The notes beneath the pieces were generated by a model. That model made no database searches and was not told the DNA's origin. It saw only the letters and a list, made by a program, of their open reading frames with translations. The position numbers were made by a program, and so were the translations under genes. Below, one piece after another: positions 22,454-34,861 of a stretch of DNA of 64,000 nucleotides. The DNA lies in assembly GCA_019671135.1 (NCBI GenBank), contig JAHRHY010000014.1, positions 1,734,001 to 1,798,000 of the forward strand, read 5' to 3'. How positions within the stretch are numbered: position 1 is the stretch's first letter; each line of letters opens with the position of its first letter. The DNA is from Linnemannia hyalina (taxonomy: Eukaryota > Mortierellomycota > Mortierellomycetes > Mortierellales > Mortierellaceae).

Positions 22454-25301
22454 ATGAGCACCACAAGTAACAGCAGCAAGAGAAGGAGCATGAACCCCAA
22501 TGCTGCCGCCTTCACGCCCTCCTTCGCCAAGTCCGACTGTGCTGCCTCCGACTACAGTAACGAGAACAATACCACCAGCAACCGGCCCTCCAGACGCAGT
22601 ACTGTCGATTCTTCCAGAGTAAGTTTTGTCTCTCGCCTCTTTCACGCCTCACACTCTCTGTCCGTCTTTCTCGCCACTTGAAAAAAGAAAGGAAAAAAGA
22701 AGAGCTATTTTTTTATAGTTCACTTTTTTTGGCCGTCCAGTCAGTCAAACTTTGGCCCAACACAAAAAAAAGGAAAAAATCCAAAGAGGTCATTGACGCA
22801 TGCGTCCTGGTGGGTTATCACCACTTGCACGACATGGTAACACGACCAAACGACAAATGCAAGACGACAAACAAACAAACGAACAAACAAACAACCAACC
22901 AACCAAACAAACAAACAAGCAAGCAAGCAAGCAAGCAAACAAGCAAACAAACAAACTACCTAACAGACTACAGACATCAAAACAGAAAGAGTGTTCGTCA
23001 TCACTCTTCCCTTCCCTCCCTTCCTCGCCCCAGTCGTTTTTTTTTCTTCCTTTTTGCCTCTCGTGTCACTATCCATCCATGCCTTTCACACAAAAGTTGA
23101 CCCAATTGTGTTTTTTTCTCTTTCTTCAACTTTTATAGGAGGGTCTTATTTCAGGACTGGGGATCTCGTCACCAACAACAGAGGCCGGTGGACTCCGTGG
23201 CCAGGGCCTGACCGTTAACACCAATGTCATGTCACCGACCTCTTATATGCGCCAAGAACGCTCGACCTTTGCCACCACCGGCTCCGAACTCTCGCCTATG
23301 CCCCTATCTGCTCTCCCTGCCGACTTTAATCCAGACGAGTTCCGTATCAACCTTGTCCGCCAGATCACCGACAAGCTTGAGACGGGTCTCGACCGCCACT
23401 TTTCACAGCTCGTCTCGGCCACGACCTCGGCTGCCTTGCCTCTTTCGCCAGCAACCTCCGATCATGACGGATCAGGATCGGCCACTGCAGGAGGTACAGG
23501 AACCGACAGCAGCACAACGATCAACAACCTAAAGAAACTCCTCCGAAACACCACCGCCGAGCTGGAGCGTGTCAAGGGCAAGAACCAGGAGTTGCGCGAA
23601 TCGAATCACAAACTAGAGCTCCAGCACATGGAAGCCAGCCACCAGGTGTCCCGACTCCAAGACTTTGAACTTAACAACCAGTTCCTCCTCTCCCGTGTGA
23701 AGGAGCTCGAATCCTGTGCCTCCTCCGTCGACTCTCTCGAAAACTCTTCCGTGAATGGCCAACAGCAGCCACACCAGCGTGCCTCTCACCAGCACCACAA
23801 CAGAAACAGCTCGACTGCCAGCAACGGAGCCCTCCAGAGCCAACACATCCAGCGGTTGATGCGCGAGGTCGCCACGCTCAAGTCTGAGCGAGACGCCCTT
23901 AAAATCCGGTCATGGGAACTCGAAAAGAAGCCTTACGCACAACAACATCAGCAGCGACCCGCTCATTTTGTTGATCTCGAGAATGAACGGAACCGTTTGG
24001 TCGAGGAGCTCGGCGCCAAAACTGTTGCTATGGAAGAGCTCTGGAACAAGAACGAGGGCCTGATGGTCCGCGCCAAAGAGTATGAGAAACGTGTCTGGGA
24101 GCTTGAGGGTCAATGCGCCGCTCTGGAAGAGGAATGTGCTGCATTGCCCACTCTTCGGTCGGACTTCGTCGAGATGGAGGCCCGTGCCGTGGCTGCCGAT
24201 GCGCTCGTCGAAAAGACTCAGGACATGGAGGGCCAGGTCGCACTGGTCAAATCTCTCCAGGACCGCATTCAAGAGCTCGAGACCACCAATGCCGAGGTCG
24301 ACCACCTCAACTGGGACCTCTCTGAGCGTCTCAACATTGCCATCAACCAACACACCCTTCTTACCAAGGAGTTCGAGTCCTTCCGGTCCAATGATAAGGA
24401 CGACCGTCGCGTCGAGTTCTTGATGAATCGGAACCGTGAGCTCGAGGCTCTTTTGACTGAGCAGGCCAAGATCTCGCCCGATTACAAGGACGAGTACGAA
24501 CGTGTCGCCGTCGAGCTGGAGAAGGTCAAGATCCGCCTGCCCCAGCTGGAGGGTCAAGCCAAGCAGGTCGCCCTCCTGCGGTCCAAGACGCTCCAACTCG
24601 AGAAGCAGATTAAGACCATGGAGGAGCTTGACCCCCGTCTCGAACAGATCCAGAGCTTGAACGAACGTAACCTGTTCTTGGAAAGCGAGCTCGGTGAGCT
24701 GGAGCACCTGCGTGCAAGAGAGATGGAGCTCGAAAATGAGCTGGAAGAGTCTAAGGTTCGTCTGATGCAGCTCGAAACCAACAAAGCCCGCATGGCTGGT
24801 CTCAAGTCTGCCTCGCCCGGCTCCCGCGCCCGCTCAGGCTCAATGGCGACCGCCCAGCCCAACCCCACGCTCTTCTACGAGGGTGACGAGAATGCTTCCG
24901 AGCTGAACGTTCGCACAGGCTCTCCCATCCAGCAACAGCCATCTCACTTCCAAAAGCCCCTGAGCCGCCGCACTTCGCAGTCGATTGGGTCAGCAGACTA
25001 TGGATATGGTGTCCCCATGTCGCCCACCACGGCCGCCAAGGGTGCCTCTGCCTGGCCTTCAGGTCGCAGCAGCATGAGCATGTCGGTCAACCGTACCAGC
25101 ACCAGCTCCAACTCGAGCAGTTCTGGACTTGTCTTGACCAGATCTGGAAGCCCGCGCCAAACCTCTGAGGATGAAAAGGTTGTCCTCGCTGCTGCTGCTG
25201 TGTTGACAACAGAAGAGCCAGAGTCCCTCTTGGAAGACTCTTCGGCTGCTGTTGCTGTCGTGTCAGCTACTCCTGCCCCTGTTGCCCAAGAGGTCAACTA
25301 A
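22454..25301 (+). CDS. Long coiled-coil protein of unknown function
   Basis: Exons 22454-22618 (55 codons) and 23139-25301 join in phase 0 and give 775 residues. The N-terminus is basic and Ser/Asn-rich. Next comes a conserved-looking acidic helix (ADFNPDEFRINLVRQITDKL, around residues 111-130). A heptad-rich coiled coil follows from roughly residue 180 to 600, rich in LE, LR and KELE patterns. A Ser/Thr/Pro-rich tail follows. There are no membrane segments or catalytic motifs. The architecture suits a cytoskeletal, septal or vesicle-tethering scaffold, but this is inference; no family was recognised. The stop is followed directly by a (GAGGAG) run. The 520-bp intron carries a tetranucleotide repeat. 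An earlier start would need an unseen upstream exon; this ATG follows a long pyrimidine-rich leader. Confidence 0.8.
22867..22962. repeat. Tetranucleotide repeat (ACAA/CAAG) in intron
   Basis: A mixed array of CAAA, CAAC and CAAG units inside the only intron of the coiled-coil gene. Confidence 0.85.
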
Positions 25302-25511
25302 GAGGAGGAGGAGGAGGAGGAGTAGTAGTCGTAGTAGGACTTGTCGGTGTCCTTGTTGCTGTCGTTTCGTAAACACACTTCTGTAAAAGTTCGTTTTTTT
25401 CCTGTATTTCAAAATTCGCATACTCTTTTTTTTCCCCAATTTCCAAGTGATAAAAGAACACTTTCAACTATCAAAAAAAACTGGCTTGGTATTATGAGTG
25501 CGTGCTAATGC

Positions 25512-28500
25512 TTAAGTAATGCGTGCCTGGTTATGGACCATACTCTCAGTGCTCTCCAGCACCTGTCTCGCCAACCGTTGTCGGTTGATTCGACGAGGTC
25601 CCAACTGCATACTCCTCGCTGCAATCAGCGTTGCCAACGTCCTTCGTCGCTGGACTCCCTCAGCGTTGTTCCGCCACCGGACCAGAAGGTTCAAAATCAA
25701 TCCACGGTTCTGGTTCTTTGTGTCCGTCAACCTGTAGCACCCATCAATCGCATGATCCAACGACTGGGGCTCCGACATGCTAATAGCGTCAATCCAGAGA
25801 AAGGTAACATGTTAGCAACTATTGTACTTCTTATATCACATAGAATAACCAATGAATACAATAATAAAATGCCTTTTTTATCCTTTCAAGCAGTCGATAC
25901 CTCAAGTCGGTCTCAAGGAGAACCTTGACACACTCATATCGTAGGCGAATGGCCGCCTCGGCCAGGGCATTGTTGTTGAGGTACATGATCGTAGGATCCG
26001 CTCCATAATCCAATAACGTCTCCACAAGCTGTCCATTGTCGTTCAGAGTCAGCGCCGTCATGAGCGGTGTACGTCTCTCGCTATCCTGCGCGTTTGGGTT
26101 CGCCTCCTTCTCCAACATATAGTCCAACACAGGAAACGAATCGTTCGTTCCATAATGCGTCATCAGATGCAGCGGCGTCTGCCCGCTGTCGTCTTCCTCA
26201 TTCAGATTCAATCTCGATCCAGCTGCCTCACAGAGGAGCTTCATCACCTCCAAACTGCCGCTCATCGCTGCCGCATGCAATGGGGTCCTTCCCGACATAA
26301 TATCATATCGCTCCATCACATCGGCTCCGTGATCCAGATGCCACTGAATGGCGTCGAAGCTTTTCCTCAAAGTCGCCATGAAGAACTCCCGAATCCTTGT
26401 CTTGCCATCCAGAGGAATCCAGTTGTTGTTACTGTTGTTGCTTGTGACACGACCACTCGAGCTAGCGGTGATCGGACGTGCGGATGTCGTGGCAGGAATG
26501 GAGGCTTGTTGATATCCATGGAATGGGATATTTGCCTGCCCATATCCTGGATAAGCTGATAGGTCTGGAAGAGCCGGTCGAGCATGCCCATTGCTGGGGT
26601 ACGGATAGGGTGGATACGCATGTGGGTATTGTTGCTGATGTTGTTGCTGTTGTTGCTGTTGCTGCTGTTGCTGATGCTGTTGAGGCGGATACATAGGTTG
26701 AGGTGGATAGGGCTGAGGAAAAGGATGCTGAAATTGATTGATGTGAAATCCTTGCAACTGTTGTTGCTGATGCTGCTGTTGCTGCTGCTGTTGCTGGGGA
26801 TAAAATTGATGAAGACGCTGCTGTTGCATAGGGGGTGATCCCAAAGGCATAACTGACGGGCTTCCCATTTCTGCCATACTCTCCAAACCCCCTCCTCCCA
26901 TTTCTGGGATTGTGGGCGAAACGTTGGCATTCTTGGGGCTGTGACGAACGCCTGAAGGGTCATTCAGAGGATGACCCACTCGTGGAGCAGTCTTGACAGG
27001 GCTTTGTTGGGGTGGTGTGATAGGCTGTTTGGGCGAGGTTGGGTGAATGTGGCGAGTGCCCATGCCTCCGTTGGGTGTTCCTGGAGTTTGCATCCACACA
27101 GGGCGGGCTGGTGTGATGGGCGGCCCAGCTGGTCTCTCGGTTGTATCTATTGATAAAGAGTCCATTCACCTTTGATTAGCACCAATCAAAACTCATAATG
27201 ACGAGTCGGTATAATCAACGGGAACATTGGGTGCGGTCGCCCTTACCGTCCACTCGCAAACCTTGCATACGATCAACAACGTCGACAGTATTGCCAGTAT
27301 CTGTGTTGGTCGCGATGACAGGGTGGTTCCGTGATAAGTTATGTTTGGGTACCAAAGGCGATATATTAGCGACCGGCTTTGAAGGCTGGCCTTCAAACGT
27401 CGTCTCGATGGCTGGAAGCTTGGAGGTAATCGGAGCAGATTTGCGTAGAGGTTCATATGATACCACGGCTGTCTGTGTCGCCGTTGGCAGCGAGTGAGGA
27501 GGTCCATGAGAGTCTTCCAGACGCCGACTTGATCCGTCATTGGGACTACTCCCTCCTCCGTTGGTGCGATTGGCGAGTAGATTGTCAAGGGTGTCCAAAA
27601 TGATTGAGAGAGGCGGCCGGTTGGAGGGCTCCCCATCCCAGCATTTTTGATACAGCTCCGAGTATTCGACTGGCGTTCCTGGGATGACCTTCTCTCGCGT
27701 TCCAGTCGTGATGTGAAAGGCCAGCATATAGTTTTCGCCATCACGGTCAAAGGGCGGGTATCCTGAAGTCAATTCCCACATGATGACGCCCAAGCTGTAA
27801 ATATCTGAGCTTTTGTCAAAGGGTGCGTTCTTGAGACGTTCGGGTGAGATATATGGAACCACTCCTCGAACGCCGTTGTTGGAGAGTTCCTTGTTGAGGT
27901 AGCGCGAGAGACCAAAGTCTGTGATGAGAGCTTTTCCCTTGTCGTCGATCAAGACGTTCCTTGAGTGCAGATCGTGGTGGCAGATGTTTTCCAGATGGAT
28001 AAAGTTGATTCCTGAGGCTACATCCCTGGCGAGACGCAGTTTCTTGGTCCAGTCGAGCTTGTCAAAATGCTTGGATAGGTAGTCGCGCAGACTTCCTCGG
28101 CCAGCAAACTGCAAGACCATGCCATAGTCGCCATTGCCTCGCATCCGTGTAACACCAAAGAACTTGACAACGTTCTCAAAGTCCTGAACTGCTCGATGAA
28201 TCTGGACCTAAATGTTTGTGGGTCAACGGAAACCGTATTAGTTTATCTGTGTAATTGTATGAGAGATTATCGCGGTTGTGGTTGTATATGAATCTGGGAG
28301 TGTTTGAGCGTATGTGAGTTTATTGCAACAGCAGATCGAGCCACGCACGAGTCCTGGTAAGTGTTGCAAGGTCGTACGAAGGAGGAGGAGGGGAAAAAGA
28401 AGACAATGACGATGTATTTGTTGTTGTAGCTTGTGTTTGTCCTTAGTGCTTGGGCGGAAAGGCAAACAGGCAACACAATAGGCATACAAACGCAAATGGT

Positions 28501-29496
28501 CCGCGGAGAATTCAAGTGTGTATTTTTCATATCCTTTTGAGGCATACTGTCGCTCTGGTCAGGAGGTGCCGCCGTGGTGAATGGACCCTCTCTGCCTCAT
28601 TCTTTTCGCCTGTCTCTTGTCTCTCTCTGCCTCGCTCTCGAACAAATGCAAGATTGAATTTGCCTGCATGCGTGAAAGAAAAAATATGCACACAGGCCCA
28701 GGAAAGGTTGAGATGCTCTTCGCCGCTGTTGGTTCTGGAAATGAAGGAAGGGTTGGTGGTGAGGTCAATAGAGTCGATAGTCATCCAACCATGATGAGCC
28801 CTCCGTTGAAGAAAAAACGGCGACAACTGCCACCGAGAGTCATCCCAGGGCAAAGGGGCAATTATTGAACATCCAAGCTCATTCTGTCGCATGTAGACAA
28901 ATATTTCCAGACACGCTTTTTCCATTTTTTTTTATCACATACACAATTGAACCAAGCAACACGCTAATCTTTTTATCATTTCACAATCCCAAGGGGATGG
29001 ATGCGACACTACATGCCATTGCAATAAGAGTGTAAAGAGCCACTTTTTATAAAAGATTCCACGCCCGACTTCTGTACAGTGTGTGCGCTGTGTGCGCGTT
29101 TTGTCCATGTCCGTGTGTGTGCTTTGTGCATATCAAGTGTCTTTTCGCACACTTTGAGATTCGAGACTTTGCTTGGTTCCCCCAAAAAAGACAATATCGC
29201 ATGAAAAAAAAGGGGGGGAGGGGGATAAAACTGAGAAGTGAGTGAAAGAGAGAAGGGAGAGATGTTCTTACCTCTTGGATAAAGTCGGCGAGGGAGAAGA
29301 GGACCTTGATGGCGACTGGCATGCCTCGCCACTTGCCGGCGTGGACGATTCCAAAGCCTCCACTGGCGACACCCATTTGCAGATGAGAGATCTCCTGAAA
29401 GTCGATGCGCCGGAGCCAGTGGTTCTCGGTAGCACTGTCGAGCCACTGTTGTTGCTGCTCGCTCAGCAGGACGATGGGCGCTGTCATGTCCGCCAT
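25512..29496 (-). CDS. Protein kinase fused to polyQ linker and ankyrin repeats
   Basis: Exons 29272-29496, 27247-28207, 25901-27146 and 25512-25779 give 899 residues in one frame. The kinase domain is complete: Gly-rich loop ASGGFGIVHAGK (residues 44-55), VAIK lysine K64, catalytic HHDLHSRN with D154 and N159, DFG with D172, and SPE in place of APE. The style (HDLHSRNVL, GSLRDYL, SDIYSLGVIMWE) is tyrosine-kinase-like (TKL). A proline-rich and Gln-rich linker (about residues 300-620) follows. At least three ankyrin repeats come next (GRTPLHAAAMSG, GQTPLHLMTHYG, RRTPLMTALTLN), then a basic tail. It is presumably a cytosolic signalling kinase with a protein-binding platform; substrates are unknown. 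Intron 1 (about 1060 bp) splits the N-lobe after residue 75. The ATG at 29496 is followed directly by a plausible N-lobe. Confidence 0.85.
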
Positions 29497-30551
29497 GGCT
29501 GGAGTGAGAGGGTAGTGTCGAGCTTGTTGTTATTGTTGTAGTTGGTGATATAGTCGGTTGAAGTTGGGAGTATAATATGGATGAATGATTGCGAAGTGTG
29601 AAGGGATGGTTTGGTGGCAATTGGAAAAAAGAGAAGAGTGGATGGATGGATGGAGACAAGGCGGAACAAAAATAAAGAGAGCGATGAATATGGGACGAGG
29701 AAAGGGCGCGAGGGAGAAGGGCGGATGGGAAGGGGCGGAGAAGGGGCGGGAGGGTAGTGGAGAAAGGAGAAGGGAGAAGGGAGAAGGGAGAAGGGAGAAG
29801 GGAGAAGAGAAGAGACAAGAAGAAAAGAGAAGTGACGAGAAGAAAAGAAAAGTCAAGTCAAGAGAGTGAGGGACAATCAAAGCAACGCATGGTACTTCGT
29901 CCATGATGGCCACTGACTTCATGTCCGTCGATGTCCATGATAACACACACACTCACATAGCTCCTTCAGGTATGAAATCATAAGTGTCCTTCAGACCTGC
30001 CCTTCTCCTCCCGCCTGTGCCGTGGTAAATGTAAAGTATTTGCCCTCTCGTTCATGCCTGCAAAACCATTGACCATTTTTAATAGAGTGTACAGTAGTCA
30101 AGAGAAGAGGAGAGGAAGGGGTAAAAAAAGAAATAAAATAAAAAAAAAGGCAAAAAAAAAAAAAAAAAAAGGAAAAAACAACACAATGACCGGTGAACGA
30201 TAACTATAAGAAAAATAAAAGTCTTCTACAAATACACAAAAGGAAGTCAGTCAAAAGGTATTAGCAATGATAGAAAATGACAAACGAAAAAAAAGAATAA
30301 AAAATAGAATAGAAAATAGGAAATGAACAATAACTAGAAAAAAAAGAAGACAGTTGGCTCAATGTAATTAAGTGAAGTAATAGTGGGAGGAGAAAAAAGG
30401 ATACAACGAGTGCGTACTTCACTTCGTGCCAAGAGATGATGTCAAGTAACAAACGAAACATAGAAACGAATAGAATCGGAGGTAGAGGTAACAAAAAATA
30501 TGACTCGCGTCAAATAACGAAAGAAGAAAATGGACAAACAAGAGAAGTAAG
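29497..30551. other. Intergenic, purine- and A-rich, with minisatellite
   Basis: This is the upstream region of the kinase gene and downstream region of the Ldb1-like gene. 29,766-29,806 is a heptamer (AGAAGGG) array, and 30,120-30,180 is A-rich with several long A runs. No gene was supported. Confidence 0.5.
29766..29806. repeat. (AGAAGGG)n heptamer array
   Basis: About six near-perfect AGAAGGG units within GA-rich upstream sequence. Confidence 0.85.
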
Positions 30552-33500
30552 TTACCCGGCCCCAGGATGGAGCCCAGAGTTGCCAGCCAAGAGCGTCGCG
30601 TTGGGAGGAATGGTCGCGATACCCTCCATCGATCCCATCATCCCGTTGACTGCCACGCCCACACCCTGCCCCACTTGTCCTCCATACCCTACTCCATATC
30701 CGATGGGCGGTCCCTGAACTTGGCCAAGGCCTTGTACTGCATGCTGGCCAACCTGAATGTGCCCCTGCATCTGCGCTTGTGCTTGTGCTTGTGCTTGCAG
30801 TGATGGAATGTCCTGACCAAACCCTGTCATCAACCCAAGGTTTAATCCTCCGGCTCCTAATCCCGTAAAGTCTTGTCCTGATCCATAGCTCAAGGCATCC
30901 GTTCCCGGTTGAAAAACATTCCTTTGGTCTGTCAACATCATCCCATTCGAGCGGTTTCCTGCCAAAGCATACGGTTGGCCATCGGTCGCCGCGTGGCTGC
31001 TCATGGGACTGGCGGGAATTGAGCCTCCATCCACAAATACAGGAGCTCCGTTGACGACTGCTCCTTTCAGCACGCCAGCATTAAATGAGTGGATCCCTGT
31101 TGCCTGAAACGGTGTCTGCTGTTGCTGCGAGGCCGGCCCATGGAGTGCAAGACCATTCGGTCCAGACACCCCCATAGAATGTCCCACTAAGGACGGCCCT
31201 ACAGCCGGTGTAGAAAGGCTGGACGTCAATCCAGCATCCAACTCCTGCGTTCCAACGGGAACAGCTCCATGAGTCGCCTTCGTATCAGAGATATCAGCCA
31301 TGCTCGCCTTGCGTTTGGCTGAAGAGTCCTTACGCCCAGCCCCTTTGCGGCTCCGGGCCGTAGTTGTTCCATTCGTGGTTGACCCTTTCGTTCCGTTGGG
31401 GGTCGCTGCAGCCAATGTGGGCGTGGCGGAAGCAGTTCGGATTCGCTTCGCTGCCTTGGCAGAAAGGGGTGCTGTTCCTGTAGGATTGTTGGAGGTATTG
31501 GACGACACGAACACAGGCGAGGTGACGGCAGAGAGCGGGGAAGGCACAGGTGAGCCGACTAGATTCAACCCAAGACCAGTCACTACTCCTGGCGTAGACG
31601 GACCGACTCCGACCAAAGTCGATGCCTGGCGTGACAGAGGTGTCCCTGCCCCAACAACCATGGTTGCCTGTGGGTCATCAAGTGCAGGAGAATCTCGAAG
31701 GGCAGTATCGCCAGGTGAAATCCCGACAGATGTCCTGCGCTTCATAGCTCGCGGCGAAGCAGAGTCGCGCATCTGAGAGGGATTGGAGGCTCCATTGTTT
31801 ACCGTCGTAATTTGGGAGGCCGCTTGGACTGGAGTCGAGGCGCCAATCGGTACTACTGATGCTGCTGACATGCTTGGCGAGCTCGCCATCTGTTTAGCTC
31901 TCATATGGGCATGCTTATCGCGCAACAGTTGAGAGTAAGACGCCAATGACTCTAACGTAATGAAAAGAAAAGTGTTGACAGCGTTAATTAACGGTATCAA
32001 TATCTGCTGTGTCTACCTCGATAGTCATGTGCCTTGTGACATGACGTTGTTGTCCCAGCGTACCAGCAGGCCCTCGATTTGTCTGTGCAGTGAAGTGGAC
32101 CAGCTCGTTCATCTTGGAGAACATATCAGAGATCTAGTCACGTTCAAACATGAAAAGTAAACTGCGTAAGTACTTATTTCTGTGTTCAGCAACAGGCCTT
32201 CAGGCAAAACAAACTGCATATAAGCAGCGAACCCGCATACCTCTAACAGCTGCAAGGTCTTGGACGAGATACCAAACTCATTGATGACACTCTCAGCTAT
32301 CACAGGCATGGGCTTTTTTGAAGATGCAACAGCTTTCTTCGAGCCACCCTTTTTCTTTCCTTCCGGTTTTGCCTCAGGAACCGGACTGTTCGATGGATCG
32401 TCGACAGGCCGAGGTATGTATTCTGTAAACTCCTGTGCCACGATCTCCAAAAGGTCAAATTTGAGATCGTGAGTAAACGTGGCCTTGAGACTCCCCTTGG
32501 TAAACACCTAGAAGGATGAGCGTAATCGGCTACATTGTTAATAATGATTCGATCAGTTTTACAGCGCACTGCCGCGATGAAAAGCTGTCTCCTCCGGTCA
32601 TTCTTCACGCTCTTCGTACCTTGGATCCGCTGGTGTAATGGTAAACAAGAGACACGTTTGGGTATTCGATTATCAATGGAAGTGTAGACGCTGGTCCGAT
32701 CGGCGCGTCCAAGATCAGCTGCATCTCTTTTACTCCTGCTTCCGTGTTCCCGAGATAGTAGCGTGGCAGAGATGGCGCCAATAGCTCTATGTATACGAAT
32801 CGATAAGAAAGAAAAAAGGACGCACGGTTAGTTGATAATATAACAATCCACAGAGACCTCATCTTTTCTTTTTGCAACACAACGGGCGAGGAGAGAACGT
32901 ACCAAAGATTTTGCTGTCACCTGTGGTTGTGTGAATAAGCGTGAGCCGCATCCGCCCTGCAGCGCCATAAAACTTGGAGACAAAACGCTGCCAGAATTGG
33001 ATGGTTTCGTTCTATACGAGAAGAGATGTAGCATACGACAAACAGGATTAGGCTCAGTGTAAGCAACGTGACAGCACATACACACGCACACACACACAAA
33101 TGACATTCCAAAGTACCTCCGGATTGAAACTCAGACCGCGCCCAAATTCGGCCAGCCGTAACATCCCCTTGGCTTGGACGTCCTCCGCAATACTCGACTC
33201 AATCACAGTGCTAAAACGCATGTCAGACAAAGGGGAGAGGCGAGAGTTAGACAGCATGCCATCTTGCCAATGCTATGCACCTTAACCAAAACATTCTATC
33301 TTCTAAGAACACAGCGGTACCTGAAAGGGGCTTGAAGGCCCACCTGCGCCGAACTTAAAGGATCGCTGGCAGACACCGCCTGGATCCCGTTATGTAGAGG
33401 CTGCTGTATTGTTTGATACTGGACTGATGGAGCTTGCTGTTGAGGTGGAATGTGATCGCTCGGTTGCTGGACTGTTGAATGTTGCTGTAATTGTGAGAAA

Positions 33501-33725
33501 CCCATATGCTGTGGTTGAGGTGACAGTTGCTGTAGCGTCTGCTGTTGCTGAATCTGTTTAAGATGCTGTTGCTGCAATTGCTGCTTCTGTTGTAGCTGTA
33601 ACTGTTGCTGACGAAGTTGTACCTGTTGAACTTGCTGCTGCTCTTGCTGCTTCTGTTGCAACAACTGTTGCAGTTGCTGTTGCTGCTGATGGAGTTGCTG
33701 TTGCTGCTTAATCTGTTGTTGTTGC

Positions 33726-33768
<43 letters not shown>

Positions 33769-34361
33769 GCTGTTGTTGTTGTTGTTGTTGTTGTTGTTGT
33801 GGTGGTGGCGGTGGTGGTGGCGGTGCTGATGGTTGTTGTGGCTGTGATGGTTGTTGCTGCTGTAATTGCTGCTGCTGTAACTGCTGCTGTAACTGCTGTT
33901 GCTGTAACTGCTGCTGCTGATGTTGGTGCTGTTGTTGAGCGAGGGTCTGCGATTGTGGTTGCTGCTGGAGGGATGGCTGTTGAAGCTGATGCTGCTGCTG
34001 CTGCGATGTAGGTTGTTGTTGTTGTTGCTGCTGTTGTAGTTGCTGTTGTTGCTGCTGCTGTTGGAGTTGTTGCTGCTGTTGGAGTTGTTGCTGTTGTTGG
34101 GCAAGCTGCTGCTGTTGAACCTGTTGAACCTGCTGGCGCATATGCTGCTGCTGCATCTGCAATTGGCGTTGATATTGATATTGTAATTGCAATTGAGGAG
34201 TTTGGGCCTGTTGAAATTGAGGCCCAGCCTGACCCTGCCCGGGCGCAATTTGCGAATTCGCTGGAGCAAGTTGACCTTGCATTGTTTGCGTCGTAGGTAA
34301 TATTGTACTAGGTTGTTGATTGGGATGCTGCTGTTGCTGTTGCTGTTGTTGTTGTTGTTGC

Positions 34362-34437
<76 letters not shown>

Positions 34438-34861
34438 GGGCGAGCTGTTGTTGGGCGAGCTGTTGCTGGGCGAGCTGCTGTTGAATCACAGCGCGTTGGT
34501 GCAGCTGTTGGGTGTTTTGAAGATGGGGCGACATTGGTCCTGGGCCTGCAATGTGCTGTTGAAGCGACTGTTGGAGCGGTTGCTGAGGTTGAAGCTGAGG
34601 TGACATTCCTTGCGAGAGTTGCTGTTGTTGATGCTGCAGAGTTGCCATGTTTAGTTGTGGCGACATATTCATCCGCGCCTGGTGCTGTAACTGCTGCTGC
34701 TGATGCATCTGCTGAACTTGGAGCTGCTGGAGCTGCTGGAGTTGCTGTTGCTGTTGTAACTGCTGTTGTTGTTGTAACTGCTGCTGCTGGGCAGACTGCG
34801 GATGAGGTACAGCATGGAGGCTCTGGAGAGGTTCCTCGGCCTCGGAGACGAGATTAGTCAT
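30552..34861 (-). CDS. Ldb1/SEUSS-type (LIM-domain-binding-like) transcription co-regulator with giant polyQ region
   Basis: Seven exons, 33321-34861, 33117-33210, 32903-33011, 32620-32786, 32241-32507, 32017-32133 and 30552-31949, join without a frame break to 1230 residues. Residues 15-470 are Gln-rich. The Ldb1-like dimerisation domain spans about 514-780: GMLRLAEFGRGLSFNPE, NETIQFWQRFVSKFYGAAG, LLAPSLPRYYLGNTEAGV, VSLVYHYTSGSKV and FDLLEIVAQEF. A Lys-rich loop and a conserved helix (ISDMFSKMNELV) follow. The tail is Ser/Thr/Pro/Gly-rich. In other fungi such proteins (PtaB/Mfg1 type) act with LisH and other DNA-binding partners in development and adhesion; in plants SEUSS recruits repressors. 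A nuclear scaffold is inferred. An acceptor-like AG just before the ATG leaves open a short upstream exon. Confidence 0.85.
33714..33800 (-). repeat. CAA tract encoding about 29 Gln, next to polyPro
   Basis: A second long, nearly pure CAA array in exon 1 of the Ldb1-like gene, directly preceded in the protein by eight prolines. Confidence 0.9.
34329..34437 (-). repeat. CAA/CAG tract encoding about 36 Gln
   Basis: This is mostly pure CAA (TTG on the plus strand) inside exon 1 of the Ldb1-like gene. It is flanked by three LAQQQ-type repeats, which look like unit duplications. Confidence 0.9.

Noticed and set aside
22800..22980. CRISPR-like short repeats in the tetranucleotide region
   Set aside because: This is a simple CAAA/CAAG array with no spacers, inside an intron of a eukaryotic gene.
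29009..29952. Minus-strand frames of 140 and 269 codons overlapping the kinase start
   Set aside because: They read through the GA-rich upstream region and the intron; only the 75-codon first exon has kinase motifs.
33605..34603. Poly-Leu, poly-Ala/Val and poly-Ser/Asn frames in other frames of the CAA/CAG tracts
   Set aside because: They are shadows of the glutamine-coding repeats; only the Gln frame connects by splicing to the Ldb1-like domain.
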